Shown here piece by piece: positions 28,601 to 36,858 of a DNA stretch of 64,000 nucleotides; the first letter of the stretch is position 1, and every line of letters starts with the position of its first letter. The notes beneath the pieces are model-generated. The model saw nothing but the letters and a program-made list of their open reading frames with translations. It made no database searches and had not been told where the DNA came from. This stretch comes from Schlesneria paludicola DSM 18645 (GTDB lineage Bacteria > Planctomycetota > Planctomycetia > Planctomycetales > Planctomycetaceae). The stretch spans positions 3,418,312 to 3,482,311 of the forward strand of contig NZ_JH636434.1 of the NCBI RefSeq assembly GCF_000255655.1, in the 5' to 3' direction. The position numbers and the translations under genes were made by a program.

Positions 28601-29700
28601 CCCAACTCACCTTGCTGAACGGCGGAGCGCTGACAGGAGCCCTCAATCAACTGTCCGGCGGGATCTACCCCAACTTGGGCACGATCGAACGTCAGACGAC
28701 AACCGTGGAAATGCAGCTTCTTAGCAACCGTCTGGCGGGATTGTCCGGTCCCGGTATTCCCCCGGTGAATGTCGCACAGCGACCGACAAACGTAAGACTA
28801 GTCTCACGACAGATGGAGAGTGACCCCACCCTCATTCCGGGTGACGGGCGAGTGGCCGCACAGGGCTCGGGCTGGACCACCTGGGGACAAGGTTTCGGCT
28901 TGGGCGGTAGCCTCAACGGCGATGGCAATGGAAGCGGCGTCAACTATCGCCTGGGTGGGACCTTGTTCGGAATCGAACGCTGGCTCGGCGAGAGGACCCT
29001 GGTCGGTGTGCTGGGAGGATACTCGTACACATCGCTCCACGATCGCCAGGACAGTTCGAACGCCAACATCAACGGCTTCCAGGTCGGCCTGTATGAACTG
29101 CACCGAGCCGAATCACTGTACCTGTCGAACATTGATGCCTTCGGAAACAATCAGTACGACGTGACCCGCCCGATCAATTTCGGAAACGTTTCTCAAACCG
29201 CGACGGGAAGCATGAACGGAAACCGCTGGTCGCACTACACCGAAGCAGGCATGACGTTTGAGGCCGACGAAATCCGCATTCAACCTTTTATCGGCCTCCA
29301 GTACATGTATCTCGACCAAGGGGGCATGACGGAATCAGGCGCCGGGACCTTGAACTTGAGTACCGACCACCAAAGCATCAGCAGCGTCCGAAACAATTTT
29401 GGTGTCAGGGCGTATCAGGAGGCAACCTGGGGCAACACACTCGTGATTCCATCGATCTCGGCCAGTTATCAGCACGAATGGGGCAATGGGACTCAGTTGG
29501 TCACGTCATCGCTGGCCGGTGCACCGACCGTCCAGTTCACCACGGCCGGAACCAAAGTGGGTCGCGATTTCGGACTGTTCACGCTGGGCGGAACCGCGTT
29601 CTTAACCGACAATTTAAGCGTCTATGGCCTGGTCGATGCGCAGGTGGCATCAAATTATTTTGCGGTGATCGGATCAGGCGGGGTGCAGTACGCGTGGTAG
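25690..29700 (+). CDS. Autotransporter with beta-strand-repeat passenger and C-terminal beta-barrel
   Basis: A 1336-residue protein, drawn from a GTG at 25690; the ATG at 25717 is an equally possible start. A long basic N-terminus ends in a signal-like segment (CLAILSWMSTAAAMGQS, about residue 75). Residues 80-790 are a passenger of autotransporter-associated beta-strand repeats with the core SYTGGTT. Residues 840-935 resemble the autochaperone region. Residues 1055-1336 form an outer-membrane autotransporter barrel ending in QYAW, an aromatic C-terminus recognised by the Bam machinery. The passenger should be displayed on or released from the surface; adhesion is the usual role for such proteins but is not shown. 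Type V secretion in a planctomycete is notable. Confidence 0.9.
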   Translation: MHSPQIESKMANIRAKSHVNLLHNTLLKPDRASAIVPGRHLADARGRRLARACARTVCLAILSWMSTAAAMGQSINVGTSVDFNAAIQTINSNPTTAYTLNLTSGFTMGQQSPDFASNSNITLTGNTNTIDGAGSYQPLIIDSGTVTLQNLSITNTGQPTMVNGGTLVDKTGSLQGDVINNGAVAFNTSDSFTYTGDMSGTGSVLVTGTGTITFNGSNSYTGGTTVDAYTTLVGTTDSIQGNIVDNGVVTFNQSTAGTYAGAISGAGSVVISGTGAVTFTGANNYYGGTTISQGSTLIGSTDSLLGVITNGGTLKIDQATTGTLAGNVIGTGSVVIGGGGTVNLIGANFYSGGTTLTSGTTVIGNTDGIQGNFVNNGSVTIDQNAVGTYRGNMSGAGSMTLTGGGTITFTGVNSYTGGTSIGSGTTLIGSTSSLQGNIDVNGLLKVSQVASGTLSSNISGNGSVEINGAISMTGHNSYLGGTTVDAGGSLTGTSLAVQGNIVNNGSVTFQNMNALIPGGGGGVVTPAIVIPGMTSFTNTYSGNMSGTGSVHLTAGGPYSFFGTNTYTGGTTVDANALLYGNTNSIQGNIVNNGLVEISQGTNGTYAGNMSGTGGVGIGGGGTFTLSGTNTYLGGTTLGSLTTLIGTTNSLQGPILNDGTVRFDQTTSGTFAGAMNGAGKVEISGTGPVTFSGTNGYSGGTTINTGSILIGTTNSLQGAITNNGTVRFSQSASGAYLGNMTGTGHVDINGSGTVGFFGTNTYTGGTSINNGATLYIGGTTSGSLDVNNGGTLRGYGAVGSTFVHAGGTIAPNILNEPQVTFAPIYISYPLPTTSDPTAYSLKIDGHFTQGTGSTYTTALSAQGNDQIKVTGAAEIQDGARLNVVVDSGTYTVGKKYDILTAGDGISGKYSTVAFSSFNQHIEFVQVYSQNDLTLVVNSTLAGSATSANQLAIARAIDQSSGVATGDYANAVTQLTLLNGGALTGALNQLSGGIYPNLGTIERQTTTVEMQLLSNRLAGLSGPGIPPVNVAQRPTNVRLVSRQMESDPTLIPGDGRVAAQGSGWTTWGQGFGLGGSLNGDGNGSGVNYRLGGTLFGIERWLGERTLVGVLGGYSYTSLHDRQDSSNANINGFQVGLYELHRAESLYLSNIDAFGNNQYDVTRPINFGNVSQTATGSMNGNRWSHYTEAGMTFEADEIRIQPFIGLQYMYLDQGGMTESGAGTLNLSTDHQSISSVRNNFGVRAYQEATWGNTLVIPSISASYQHEWGNGTQLVTSSLAGAPTVQFTTAGTKVGRDFGLFTLGGTAFLTDNLSVYGLVDAQVASNYFAVIGSGGVQYAW
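26266..28030 (+). repeat. Nine units of a 65-residue (195-bp) protein-coding repeat
   Basis: Units begin TYTGDMSG, TYAGAISG, TLAGNVIG, TYRGNMSG, TLSSNISG, TYSGNMSG, TYAGNMSG, TFAGAMNG and AYLGNMTG, each followed by a GTGSV..., a NxYxGGTT and a SLQGNI-type segment. Units are conserved in protein but diverged in DNA, which points to old duplication and drift. Unit 6 is preceded by an insert rich in Gly, Val and Ile (near 27230-27310). The coordinates of the outer ends are approximate. Confidence 0.8.
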
Positions 29701-29756
29701 ACGCATGAATGGCGTCGGCGTTTGCCACCAACGCCATTCTCATTGTGAACGAAATC

Positions 29757-30275
29757 ATGCGCGGCTTTTGTCACGGCTGGCGGCGAAAAACCGGGCTGGT
29801 CACGCTGGTCCTGGCCTGCCTGTGTATGTGCGGCTGGATGAGAAGCACCTGGGTTGTCGACGAACTTCTCTGCGTGACTGATCGTGACAAGCTGCACGCG
29901 ATCTACACCTGCCGAGTCGGAATCGGCTGGAGCAAATTGCACAAAACGGTGTCCGCCTCCGACTTCGTACCGCCATTTGGATTTCGATCGCTGCAGTCAG
30001 GTTCATTCACTTTGACATCCAACTCCATGGTGCGTCCATTCAATTGGAACCGCGATGGGACGCACAATTGGGGTTCGCAATTCCTTGGCTTTCGCTCCGG
30101 GACTTGGGAATGTCGGACAACTCCCCCTGCGCCCCTCGAAGTCAGCGAAATTCGGGTCTGGATTGCACCCTATTGGATATTCGTCTGGCCGCTGGCGCTG
30201 ACGTCCCTTTGGCTGATATTCCGAGTTCCGCCGAAATCGTCCCTCGAAAAATGCGACACCTGCGATTCCGAATGA
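29757..30275 (+). CDS. Membrane protein of the planctomycete GWRRKTG family
   Basis: A 172-residue protein. It starts MRGFCHGWRRKTG, has one membrane segment at about 12-32 (VTLVLACLCMCGWMRS), a soluble middle, and a second segment near the C-terminus (APYWIFVWPLALTSLWLIFR) followed by a short tail with CDTCDSE. The same layout and both signature segments occur in the protein at 58629-59348, so the two are paralogs. The middle part would lie outside the cytoplasm if both ends are inside. The longer frame from 29709 adds residues not shared with the paralog, so I start at the ATG at 29757. Function unknown; it lies just after the autotransporter gene. Confidence 0.75.
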   Translation: MRGFCHGWRRKTGLVTLVLACLCMCGWMRSTWVVDELLCVTDRDKLHAIYTCRVGIGWSKLHKTVSASDFVPPFGFRSLQSGSFTLTSNSMVRPFNWNRDGTHNWGSQFLGFRSGTWECRTTPPAPLEVSEIRVWIAPYWIFVWPLALTSLWLIFRVPPKSSLEKCDTCDSE

Positions 30276-30622
30276 ACATCGGGCCAGAGTGAATTTGGCA
30301 AGGTCGAGTTCCCATGGCCGTCGAATCTAAGTTCATTACCGGTTTCACATTGTCGCAAATCGGATGCTTGCCTGCCGTTCGCCGGGCAACCAAGCGGATG
30401 GGGCCGCCAAATCTTTCGGGGCCCGATCCCGTGCGTCTCGCCGCCGGAAAAATCCACTGTTTTGCACCAATCACAACGAATCTGCCGCGTCCCAGAACCT
30501 GACGATGATTGCGGGTGTCAGAGCGAAGCGAGTATCATACGGGGCTGGTGATTTGCCCCGATTTGGGCAGGTTCTCGCCAGAAAATTCCAGGTTCGAACG
30601 GCGGTTGAGAGGAAAACGTACT
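30276..30622. other. Intergenic region upstream of asd
   Basis: About 347 bases with no supported gene. The asd frame extends through the right half to 30509, but the N-terminus it would add does not match the family. I see no clear terminator or promoter. Confidence 0.4.
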
Positions 30623-31633
30623 GTGTTTGGAACAATGGCGATGGTGGGAGCGACCGGCGCGGTGGGTCGCATCATGTTGCAGCTTCTGGAAGAAAGGCCG
30701 ATGCTCGCCAAAACGTATCGGTTTCTCGCTTCATCCCGTAGCGCCGGTTCCAAACTGAAATTCAAAGACCGCGAGTACACCGTCGAGCTGCTCGAACCAG
30801 CCGCCTTCAAAGGCGTCGATCTGGTCATCGCCAGCACGCCAGATGAAGTTGCGGCCGAGTTTCTGCCGCATGCCGTTGCCGCCGGATGTAAAGTCATCGA
30901 CGAATCGGGCTTTTTCCGTATGAAGCCGGATGTCGCTCTGGTCATTCCGGAAATCAATCCGCAAGACGCCCTGAATGCCAAAGGGATCATCGCCAGCCCC
31001 AATTGCTCGACGACCCAGATGGTTATGGCGCTGAAGCCGCTGCACGACGCCGCCAAAGTCAAACGCGTGATCGTCAGTACCTATCAGGCGGTCAGCGGCG
31101 CTGGCCTGCAAGGGACGGAAGACTTGATCGAAGGAACGCGAGCTAACCTGGCGGGCACGGCTTACGAACACAAAGTGTTCAAGTCGCCGATCGCCTTCAA
31201 TGCCATCCCCCAGATCGGCGGATTCAAGGAACAGGGTTACACCAGCGAAGAAATGAAGATGGTCTACGAGACTCGCAAGATTCTCGGAGATCAATCCATT
31301 CTGGTCTCGGCGACCTGCGTCCGCATCCCTGTCGCCAACTGCCACAGCGAAACGATTCTCGTCGAGACCGAACGACCCGTCTCGGTCGAAGAAGCCAAGA
31401 AGCTGTTCGCCGCCTTCCCCGGAATAAAGGTTGTCGATGACGAAACGCAGGGCGGCTATCCAATGCCCAACACCTGCACCGGCAGCGATCTGGTGTATGT
31501 CGGCCGAATTCGCAAAGACCTGACCAATCCTAACGGGCTGAATTTCTGGTGTGTCAGCGACAACCTTCGCAAGGGAGCCGCCACAAACGCCGTACAGATC
31601 GCGGAACTGCTGGCCAAGCATCACAAGGCTTGA
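30623..31633 (+). CDS. asd: Aspartate-semialdehyde dehydrogenase
   Basis: A 336-residue NADPH enzyme that reduces aspartyl phosphate to aspartate semialdehyde, the branch point for lysine/diaminopimelate, threonine and methionine. The start is a GTG at 30623 (MFGTMAMVGATGAVG), which matches the family N-terminus; AGAGG lies about 10 bases before it. NADP-binding GATGAVG is at 9-15, the catalytic Cys128 in ASPNCSTTQ, and the substrate site around the late His of RIPVANCHSET. The next gene, 245 bases downstream, is lysA, so both may serve lysine and diaminopimelate supply. Confidence 0.93.
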   Translation: MFGTMAMVGATGAVGRIMLQLLEERPMLAKTYRFLASSRSAGSKLKFKDREYTVELLEPAAFKGVDLVIASTPDEVAAEFLPHAVAAGCKVIDESGFFRMKPDVALVIPEINPQDALNAKGIIASPNCSTTQMVMALKPLHDAAKVKRVIVSTYQAVSGAGLQGTEDLIEGTRANLAGTAYEHKVFKSPIAFNAIPQIGGFKEQGYTSEEMKMVYETRKILGDQSILVSATCVRIPVANCHSETILVETERPVSVEEAKKLFAAFPGIKVVDDETQGGYPMPNTCTGSDLVYVGRIRKDLTNPNGLNFWCVSDNLRKGAATNAVQIAELLAKHHKA

Positions 31634-31878
31634 TTCTGGCGTTCGAGCTGAATCAAGCAGGTGTTGTGTCAGTCACAACGGAATGACGACCGGGTTTACC
31701 ATCGAAGTCGTCATTTATACTGAAACCCTGAAGAGCGCTGGCACTGCCAGTGGCACACAAGAAATGACATTGGGGCGAAATCCGAGACGACGTCTGTCCA
31801 ACTCGGATGCGCGAATTTCATTCCTCCGCAACTGAGTGCCGAAGAGCTTGTTCGGCAGAAACTCTAGAAGAATCGACA

Positions 31879-33150
31879 ATGCAGTCATTTTCTTATCGCA
31901 ACGGTGACCTCTATTGCGAAGATGTTTCGGTTTCGAAGTTGGCCGAACAATACGGCACGCCGCTTTGGGTGTATTCCAAAGCGTTCATCCTCGGACAACT
32001 GAAGCAGATTCAAACCGCGTTCGCCGAAGTGGACCCGGTCATTTGCTACTCGGTCAAAGCGAATTCCACGCTGGGCATCCTGCAAGTGATTCGCGATGCG
32101 GGCTGCAGTTTTGACGTCGTATCGGGCGGCGAACTCTATCGCGTGAAAGCTGCCGGGGCCGAAACAACAAAGGTCGTTTTCGCAGGGGTTGGCAAGACCG
32201 ACGAAGAAATTCGATTCGCTCTCGAGAGCGATATTCTGATGTTCGACGTCGAAAGCGAACAGGAACTCGATGCGATCGCCGCCGTCGCCGGCAGCATGGG
32301 TCTGGTCGGTCGCGTGGTGCTGCGACTGAACCCGGATATCGATGCCAAGACGCATTCGAAGACAACAACCGGGAAGAAGGGGAACAAGTTCGGCATGGAT
32401 ATCGAACGGTTCCGCGAACTGGCCGCGAAAGTCTTGCGAGACAAGCGGCTGGCACTGAAGGGCATTCATATGCACCTTGGTTCGCCGATCCTCACGACGG
32501 ATCCTTATGCGGCCGCCGGACGCAAAGCGGTCGAAGTCGTCGAAGCACTGCGCCGCGATGGACACGATATCAACTGGATCAACCTCGGCGGTGGTTTCGG
32601 AATCAGTTATCGCGGCAACGAAGGATTGCCAGCGTCAGCGTATGCCGAAGTCATTGTTCCGTCCGTGAAGGAAGCCAAGTGCCGCTTGGCGCTGGAACCC
32701 GGCCGATTCGTCGTCGGGAACTCGTGCGTGCTCGTCAGCCGCGTGGTCTACACCAAGCGAGAAGGCGGAAAACTGTTCGTGATTCAAGACGGTGCCATGA
32801 ACGACCTGATCCGTCCGGCAATGTACGACTCGTTCCATCGCGTCTGGCCAGTCAAGCCGGCCGTGGCCATGCCAGATGACGTCGAAGGGGAAATCCCCGG
32901 CTGCGAGAAAACCGACGTCGTGGGGCCGATCTGTGAATCAAGTGATTACTTTGCCAAGGACCGGTATCTTCCTGCGATGAAGCGGGACGACTTGCTAGCA
33001 ACGTTCAGCGCCGGGGCGTATGGAACGGCGATGAGTAGCAACTACAACTCGCGGCCACGTGCGACGGAATTGCTGGTCGACGGATCGACGGTCAAAGTCA
33101 TTCGCCGTCGTGAGACCTACGAAGATCTGGTCGCGCACGAACTGGGCTGA
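31879..33150 (+). CDS. lysA: Diaminopimelate decarboxylase
   Basis: A 423-residue fold-type III PLP enzyme that decarboxylates meso-diaminopimelate to L-lysine. The PLP lysine is Lys60 in [16 protein letters not shown] binds phosphate, LEPGRFVVG gives the conserved Glu-Pro-Gly-Arg, and [13 protein letters not shown] carries the active-site Cys of the dimer partner, followed by [16 protein letters not shown]. The frame extends to 31807, but the ATG at 31879 gives the normal length. It lies 29 bases before the flavoprotein gene at 33180, so both may be on one transcript. Confidence 0.94.
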   Translation: MQSFSYRNGDLYCEDVSVSKLAEQYGTPLWVYSKAFILGQLKQIQTAFAEVDPVICYSVKANSTLGILQVIRDAGCSFDVVSGGELYRVKAAGAETTKVVFAGVGKTDEEIRFALESDILMFDVESEQELDAIAAVAGSMGLVGRVVLRLNPDIDAKTHSKTTTGKKGNKFGMDIERFRELAAKVLRDKRLALKGIHMHLGSPILTTDPYAAAGRKAVEVVEALRRDGHDINWINLGGGFGISYRGNEGLPASAYAEVIVPSVKEAKCRLALEPGRFVVGNSCVLVSRVVYTKREGGKLFVIQDGAMNDLIRPAMYDSFHRVWPVKPAVAMPDDVEGEIPGCEKTDVVGPICESSDYFAKDRYLPAMKRDDLLATFSAGAYGTAMSSNYNSRPRATELLVDGSTVKVIRRRETYEDLVAHELG

Positions 33151-33179
33151 TCACAGACCATTCCACGAAAAGGTCCGGC

Positions 33180-34343
33180 ATGCAGGCAGCGAACAGGTCA
33201 GAGTTCGACACGATCGTGCTCGGCGTTGGCGGGATGGGTTCCGCTGCCTGCTTCGAGCTTGCACGGCGCGGGCAGCGTGTCTTGGGCTTGGAGCAGTTCT
33301 CGCTGGTTCATGATCATGGCAGTTCCCACGGCGAATCGCGGATCATCCGAAAAGCGTACTTTGAGCACCCGGACTATGTGCCGCTCTTGCATCGTGCCTA
33401 CGAACGCTGGCACGCACTGGAACACGCGACAGGACAAGAACTCTTCAGCCCGACGGGACTCGTCCTGTCGGGACCGCCTGACGGCGAAACGATTCAAGGA
33501 GCCCGGCATTCCGCGAATCTGCACGGACTGGACCTGATCGACCTGACTCCAGCCGAAGCATGCCAGCGTTTCCCCGGCATGCAATTTCCCGCGGACCACG
33601 CCGTCGCCTTCGAACCAGGAGCCGGAACACTGTTCGTCGAACAATGCGTCCGTGCGCATCTCGACGAGGCGGTGCGGCATGGTGCAGTCCTGCATGAGCA
33701 GGAACAGGTTCTGAACTGGTCTTCTGACGGACAGACGATTCGAGTCCGCACCAGCGTCGGTGAATACCGGGCAAATCACCTGGTGATCACCGCTGGCGCA
33801 TGGGCGAACGAGTGCCTTGTCGATGTCGGGGTCGCGCTCACGGTCCTTCGCAAGTTCGTGGGCTGGTTTCCCATTCAACGTGCGGGCGAGTACTCAGCCG
33901 CCACGGGAACTCCCACCTATTTCTTCGAGTTGGGGCAGCATACGTTCTATGGCTTCCCCAGTTTCGACGGTACTTCTCTCAAGATGGCCGAACATTCGGG
34001 TGGTGAACCCGTTGCCGATCGGAGCCGAGTCGATCGGGAATGCCATCCTGCGGACCTGGATCGATTGCAGTCGTTTTTAAGTGCACAACTACCGGGAATT
34101 GGCCTCAAACCCGTCAAGCACTCCGCTTGCCTATACACGATGACGTCCGATCAGCATTTTGTGGTCGACCGGCATCCGCGTTGGAAAAACGTCGCATTCG
34201 CAGCCGGCTTTTCGGGACACGGATTCAAATTCTGCTCGGTGATTGGCGAAATTCTGGCCGATCTGGTCACCGAAGGGCGGGCCTCACTGCCAATCGAGTT
34301 CTTATCGCTGGCGCGACCGGGCCTCGAGTTTCGCCCGAAATAG
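33180..34343 (+). CDS. Monomeric sarcosine oxidase/N-methyltryptophan oxidase-like flavoenzyme
   Basis: A 387-residue FAD enzyme of the MSOX/SolA family. The dinucleotide-binding motif is VLGVGGMGSAACFELARRG (13-31), and GSSHGESRIIRKAYF (46-60) is the family fingerprint. AGFSGHGFKF lies near the C-terminus. The residue that holds FAD covalently in sarcosine oxidase (Cys315 there) matches Cys317 in ACLYTMTSDQHF, so covalent flavin is expected. It would oxidise an N-methyl amino acid to the amino acid, formaldehyde and peroxide; sarcosine or N-methyltryptophan are candidates. The gene follows lysA by 29 bases. Confidence 0.88.
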   Translation: MQAANRSEFDTIVLGVGGMGSAACFELARRGQRVLGLEQFSLVHDHGSSHGESRIIRKAYFEHPDYVPLLHRAYERWHALEHATGQELFSPTGLVLSGPPDGETIQGARHSANLHGLDLIDLTPAEACQRFPGMQFPADHAVAFEPGAGTLFVEQCVRAHLDEAVRHGAVLHEQEQVLNWSSDGQTIRVRTSVGEYRANHLVITAGAWANECLVDVGVALTVLRKFVGWFPIQRAGEYSAATGTPTYFFELGQHTFYGFPSFDGTSLKMAEHSGGEPVADRSRVDRECHPADLDRLQSFLSAQLPGIGLKPVKHSACLYTMTSDQHFVVDRHPRWKNVAFAAGFSGHGFKFCSVIGEILADLVTEGRASLPIEFLSLARPGLEFRPK

Positions 34344-34388
34344 CCTCGTCTTGGGATTCCCCTGCCTTTGATTTCCTCTGACTTCCCT

Positions 34389-34557
34389 CGTTACCAAGCT
34401 CCTCGGCATATTGCATGGTTACCAAACTCCTGCTTGGCAACGATGCAAGCGTCTTGGAATTCTCCAAGTCGCATTCCCGCTCAGTAGAAACTGAAATCGC
34501 AAGGGGCGTTACCAAGCGGGAGCTTGGAAACGAGGGAAAAACTTCCGTTTGGTAACC
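34389..34557. repeat. Cluster of GTTACCAAG-type palindromic repeats
   Basis: Four related units: a half site CGTTACCAAGCTCCT at 34389-34403; a hairpin at 34418-34441 (GTTACCAA, loop, TTGGCAAC); a hairpin at 34508-34531 (GTTACCAAGC, GGGA loop, GCTTGGAAAC); and an inverted half CGTTTGGTAACC at 34546-34557. A further perfect palindrome, CTTGGAATTCTCCAAG, sits between them at 34453-34468. The region has no gene and separates the flavoenzyme and aroC. It resembles bacterial REP-type interspersed repeats; genome copy number cannot be judged here. Confidence 0.75.
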
Positions 34558-34653
34558 GGAGAAGATGGAAGAAAAGCGGGTAGATACGCGGCGTAATCCC
34601 ACACGCCTGTCTCGGCTGACCAAACCCAAAAAGTTCGGTACAATCCTCTCATC

Positions 34654-35781
34654 ATGGCAGGAAATTCATTTGGACAGGCGTTTCGAATCACGACGGCGGG
34701 CGAAAGCCACGGGCCCGCGAATGTGGTTATTCTCGATGGCGTTCCCCCCGGCATCCCGCTGACGGTCGACGATTTACAGGTCGATCTCAATCGCCGTCGG
34801 CCCGGCCAAAGTCACATCGTGACTCAGCGTGACGAATCCGACACGCCCGAGATTCTGTCCGGTGTGTTCGACGGACGGACAACCGGGACGAGTCTCGCCA
34901 TTCTGATTCGCAATCAGGATCAGCGCAGCAAAGACTACGGCAATATTCAGCACGTGTATCGCCCCGGTCACGCCGACTACAGTTTCGACGCAAAGTATGG
35001 CTTTCGTGACTATCGCGGTGGGGGACGCTCGAGCGCCCGTGAAACCACTGTACGCGTCGCGGCGGGGGTCGTCGCCAAAAAGATCCTGCAGCAGGCATTT
35101 GACGGTCGGGTCGTCGGATATGTCACACAGGTGGGCGACGTGAAGGCCACTGTCACGAATCCTGCGAGTGTCACACTGGATCAAGTGGAAAAATTGCCCA
35201 GCGGCGAACCAAACATCGTTCGCTGTCCTGATCTTGTTGCAGCGGCGAAGATGATCGAACTGATCGAAACGATTCGAAAAGAAGGCGATTCGATCGGCGG
35301 AGCGGCCGAGATTGTTGCGATCAATATTCCCGCCGGGCTGGGTGAACCGGTCTTCGACAAAATCAAAGCCGATCTGGCAAAGGCCCTGTTCAGTCTGCCG
35401 GCCGTACTAGCCGTCGAATACGGGATTGGATTCGGCTGTGTCGCGATGCGCGGTAGTGAGCACAATGATCACTTCCTGCCCGATCCTGAACATCCCGTCC
35501 ACGGACATCCGGGAATCACGACCCAGACGAATCGGCACGGCGGAATGCTGGGAGGAATCACGACCGGGCAACCGATCATTCTCCGTGCCGCGGTAAAACC
35601 GACCAGCAGCTTGCCGATTGAACAGCCGACAGTCACCAATCAAGGTGAAGCCACGACCATCCGCACGAAAGGCCGTCACGATCCGTGCCTGCTGCCACGG
35701 TTCATTCCAATGGCCGAAGCCATGGTCGCGATTGTTCTCGCCGATCACTGGCTGCGCTGGCGCAGCCAGACAATTTGCTGA
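34654..35781 (+). CDS. aroC: Chorismate synthase
   Basis: A 375-residue enzyme that makes chorismate from 5-enolpyruvylshikimate 3-phosphate using reduced FMN. The family signatures GESHGPANVVILDG (16-29), RRRPGQSHIVTQRDE (about 46-60), GRSSARETTVRVAAG and the late GRHDPC motif are all present, with the catalytic His residues in GESHG and GRHD. Length is normal. The ATG at 34654 lacks a clear Shine-Dalgarno site. The gene stands alone, just downstream of the repeat cluster. Confidence 0.94.
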   Translation: MAGNSFGQAFRITTAGESHGPANVVILDGVPPGIPLTVDDLQVDLNRRRPGQSHIVTQRDESDTPEILSGVFDGRTTGTSLAILIRNQDQRSKDYGNIQHVYRPGHADYSFDAKYGFRDYRGGGRSSARETTVRVAAGVVAKKILQQAFDGRVVGYVTQVGDVKATVTNPASVTLDQVEKLPSGEPNIVRCPDLVAAAKMIELIETIRKEGDSIGGAAEIVAINIPAGLGEPVFDKIKADLAKALFSLPAVLAVEYGIGFGCVAMRGSEHNDHFLPDPEHPVHGHPGITTQTNRHGGMLGGITTGQPIILRAAVKPTSSLPIEQPTVTNQGEATTIRTKGRHDPCLLPRFIPMAEAMVAIVLADHWLRWRSQTIC

Positions 35782-35917
35782 AAGAACGCATGGTCGGTGC
35801 CTCTGGGCATCTCAAATGCCCCAAGATCGTCAGTCCTCCGCGAACTCTGTGTCTTCGTGCCTCCCCTCGCGTCAATGTGTGGGGAGCCATAATCGTCGTC
35901 ACAGGGATTCAGCAAAG

Positions 35918-36364
35918 TCACTGACCGATCTGATTCTCGCTACGAAGTTGCCGTGCCCGGGCACGAAGTTCTTCGTCGGGAACGATCTTCTTTGGCGCAA
36001 GGTCAAACGAAAACACACGACGATCAGTGACTCGACGTGGTGAGAAGTTGTCGGCGAAGAACTCGATGACCGGCCACTGGTACCAGGGAGCGGGAACGGT
36101 GACGAGTTCCGTTTTGGTCTCGTATCCGTCCTTGATCATCGTGACTTGTCGTGTTCCGTAGTACAGGAAGTCGGCCGACGCCGGCGAGTAGCCAATTTCG
36201 CGTCCTTCCAGCAACACCATCGCTCCCGGTGGATTCGAAACGAATGTCATGCGGCGACTGACGCAGCCGGTGGCTGAAGTGCTCAAAACCAACAGGACCA
36301 GCGCGAACATTTCCCTTCGGAGATATTTCCGCGGCTGCGTCTGAAATCGGAGAAATGAGGACAT
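35918..36364 (-). CDS. PEGA-domain lipoprotein
   Basis: A 148-residue protein. A signal peptide with a lipobox (LSTSATGC, Cys34) is followed by a PEGA-type surface domain at 36-95 (VSNPPGAMVLLEGREIGYSPASADFLYYGTRQVTMIKDGYE). The rest is charged. A second start at 36310 gives a 16-residue signal and has AAGGGAA beside it, so either may be used. PEGA domains are common in planctomycete surface lipoproteins and are thought to bind protein or carbohydrate; no specific role can be given. No gene follows in the same orientation. Confidence 0.8.
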   Translation of the reverse strand: MSSFLRFQTQPRKYLRREMFALVLLVLSTSATGCVSRRMTFVSNPPGAMVLLEGREIGYSPASADFLYYGTRQVTMIKDGYETKTELVTVPAPWYQWPVIEFFADNFSPRRVTDRRVFSFDLAPKKIVPDEELRARARQLRSENQIGQ

Positions 36365-36858
36365 CGTGACACCTGTCGAATCGATTCACGTGGCCACCCA
36401 AAGCGAAGTCTTGCCAAAAACACTCTGAGTGAACGCCCGCAGTATAGATCTCCCTTCAAAACCCACCTAGAGCAGTTGCATTTGGCATGTAACTGCTTTC
36501 AAAGTTTTGTGTTACAATCAATCTCGTCGCCACAATCGAGGGGGCAGCCTCCTCTGTTAGAATCTTAGGGCCGGTGCGTCAGTTTCATGCGACCTCTCGA
36601 AGTTGTCAGCGTTTTGCTGTCTCTCGAATCGTCACGTATGACTATCTTGCAACCTCCCCCGTACTTTTGTGGGTATCCGAATCACATCCTGTTGAAATCG
36701 GGAAGGGGCGACACCTCGACAAAGGGACGGTCATTGCCTTGGTGTTTTTTTGCCTGGCCGCGCCTGCAATCGTGATTTCAACAGGTCGTCTGCGAAGCGG
36801 GATCAAGCTCGAACCGGTCGCGGTGCCTCGTCACAACTACTCCTGATCGTGATCGTAT
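36365..36858. other. Intergenic region upstream of the efflux operon, with hairpin and possible short frame
   Basis: About 490 bases. A near-continuous hairpin lies at 36471-36497 (AGCAGTT and AACTGCT around an inner CAT/ATG pair). A TACAAT box at 36513-36518 could be a -10 element. A 90-codon frame at 36574-36846 ends 13 bases before the adaptor gene and encodes one hydrophobic segment (TVIALVFFCLAAPAIVI), but its first half looks random; I give it low weight as a gene. Confidence 0.4.

Noticed and set aside
30731..31624. 297-codon frame on the minus strand opposite asd
   Set aside because: It is a shadow of asd; no ribosome binding site, no recognisable domain, and asd is certain.
36574..36846. 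90-codon frame before the efflux adaptor as a firm gene
   Set aside because: One hydrophobic segment but otherwise random-looking sequence, no ribosome binding site and no family; kept only as a note.
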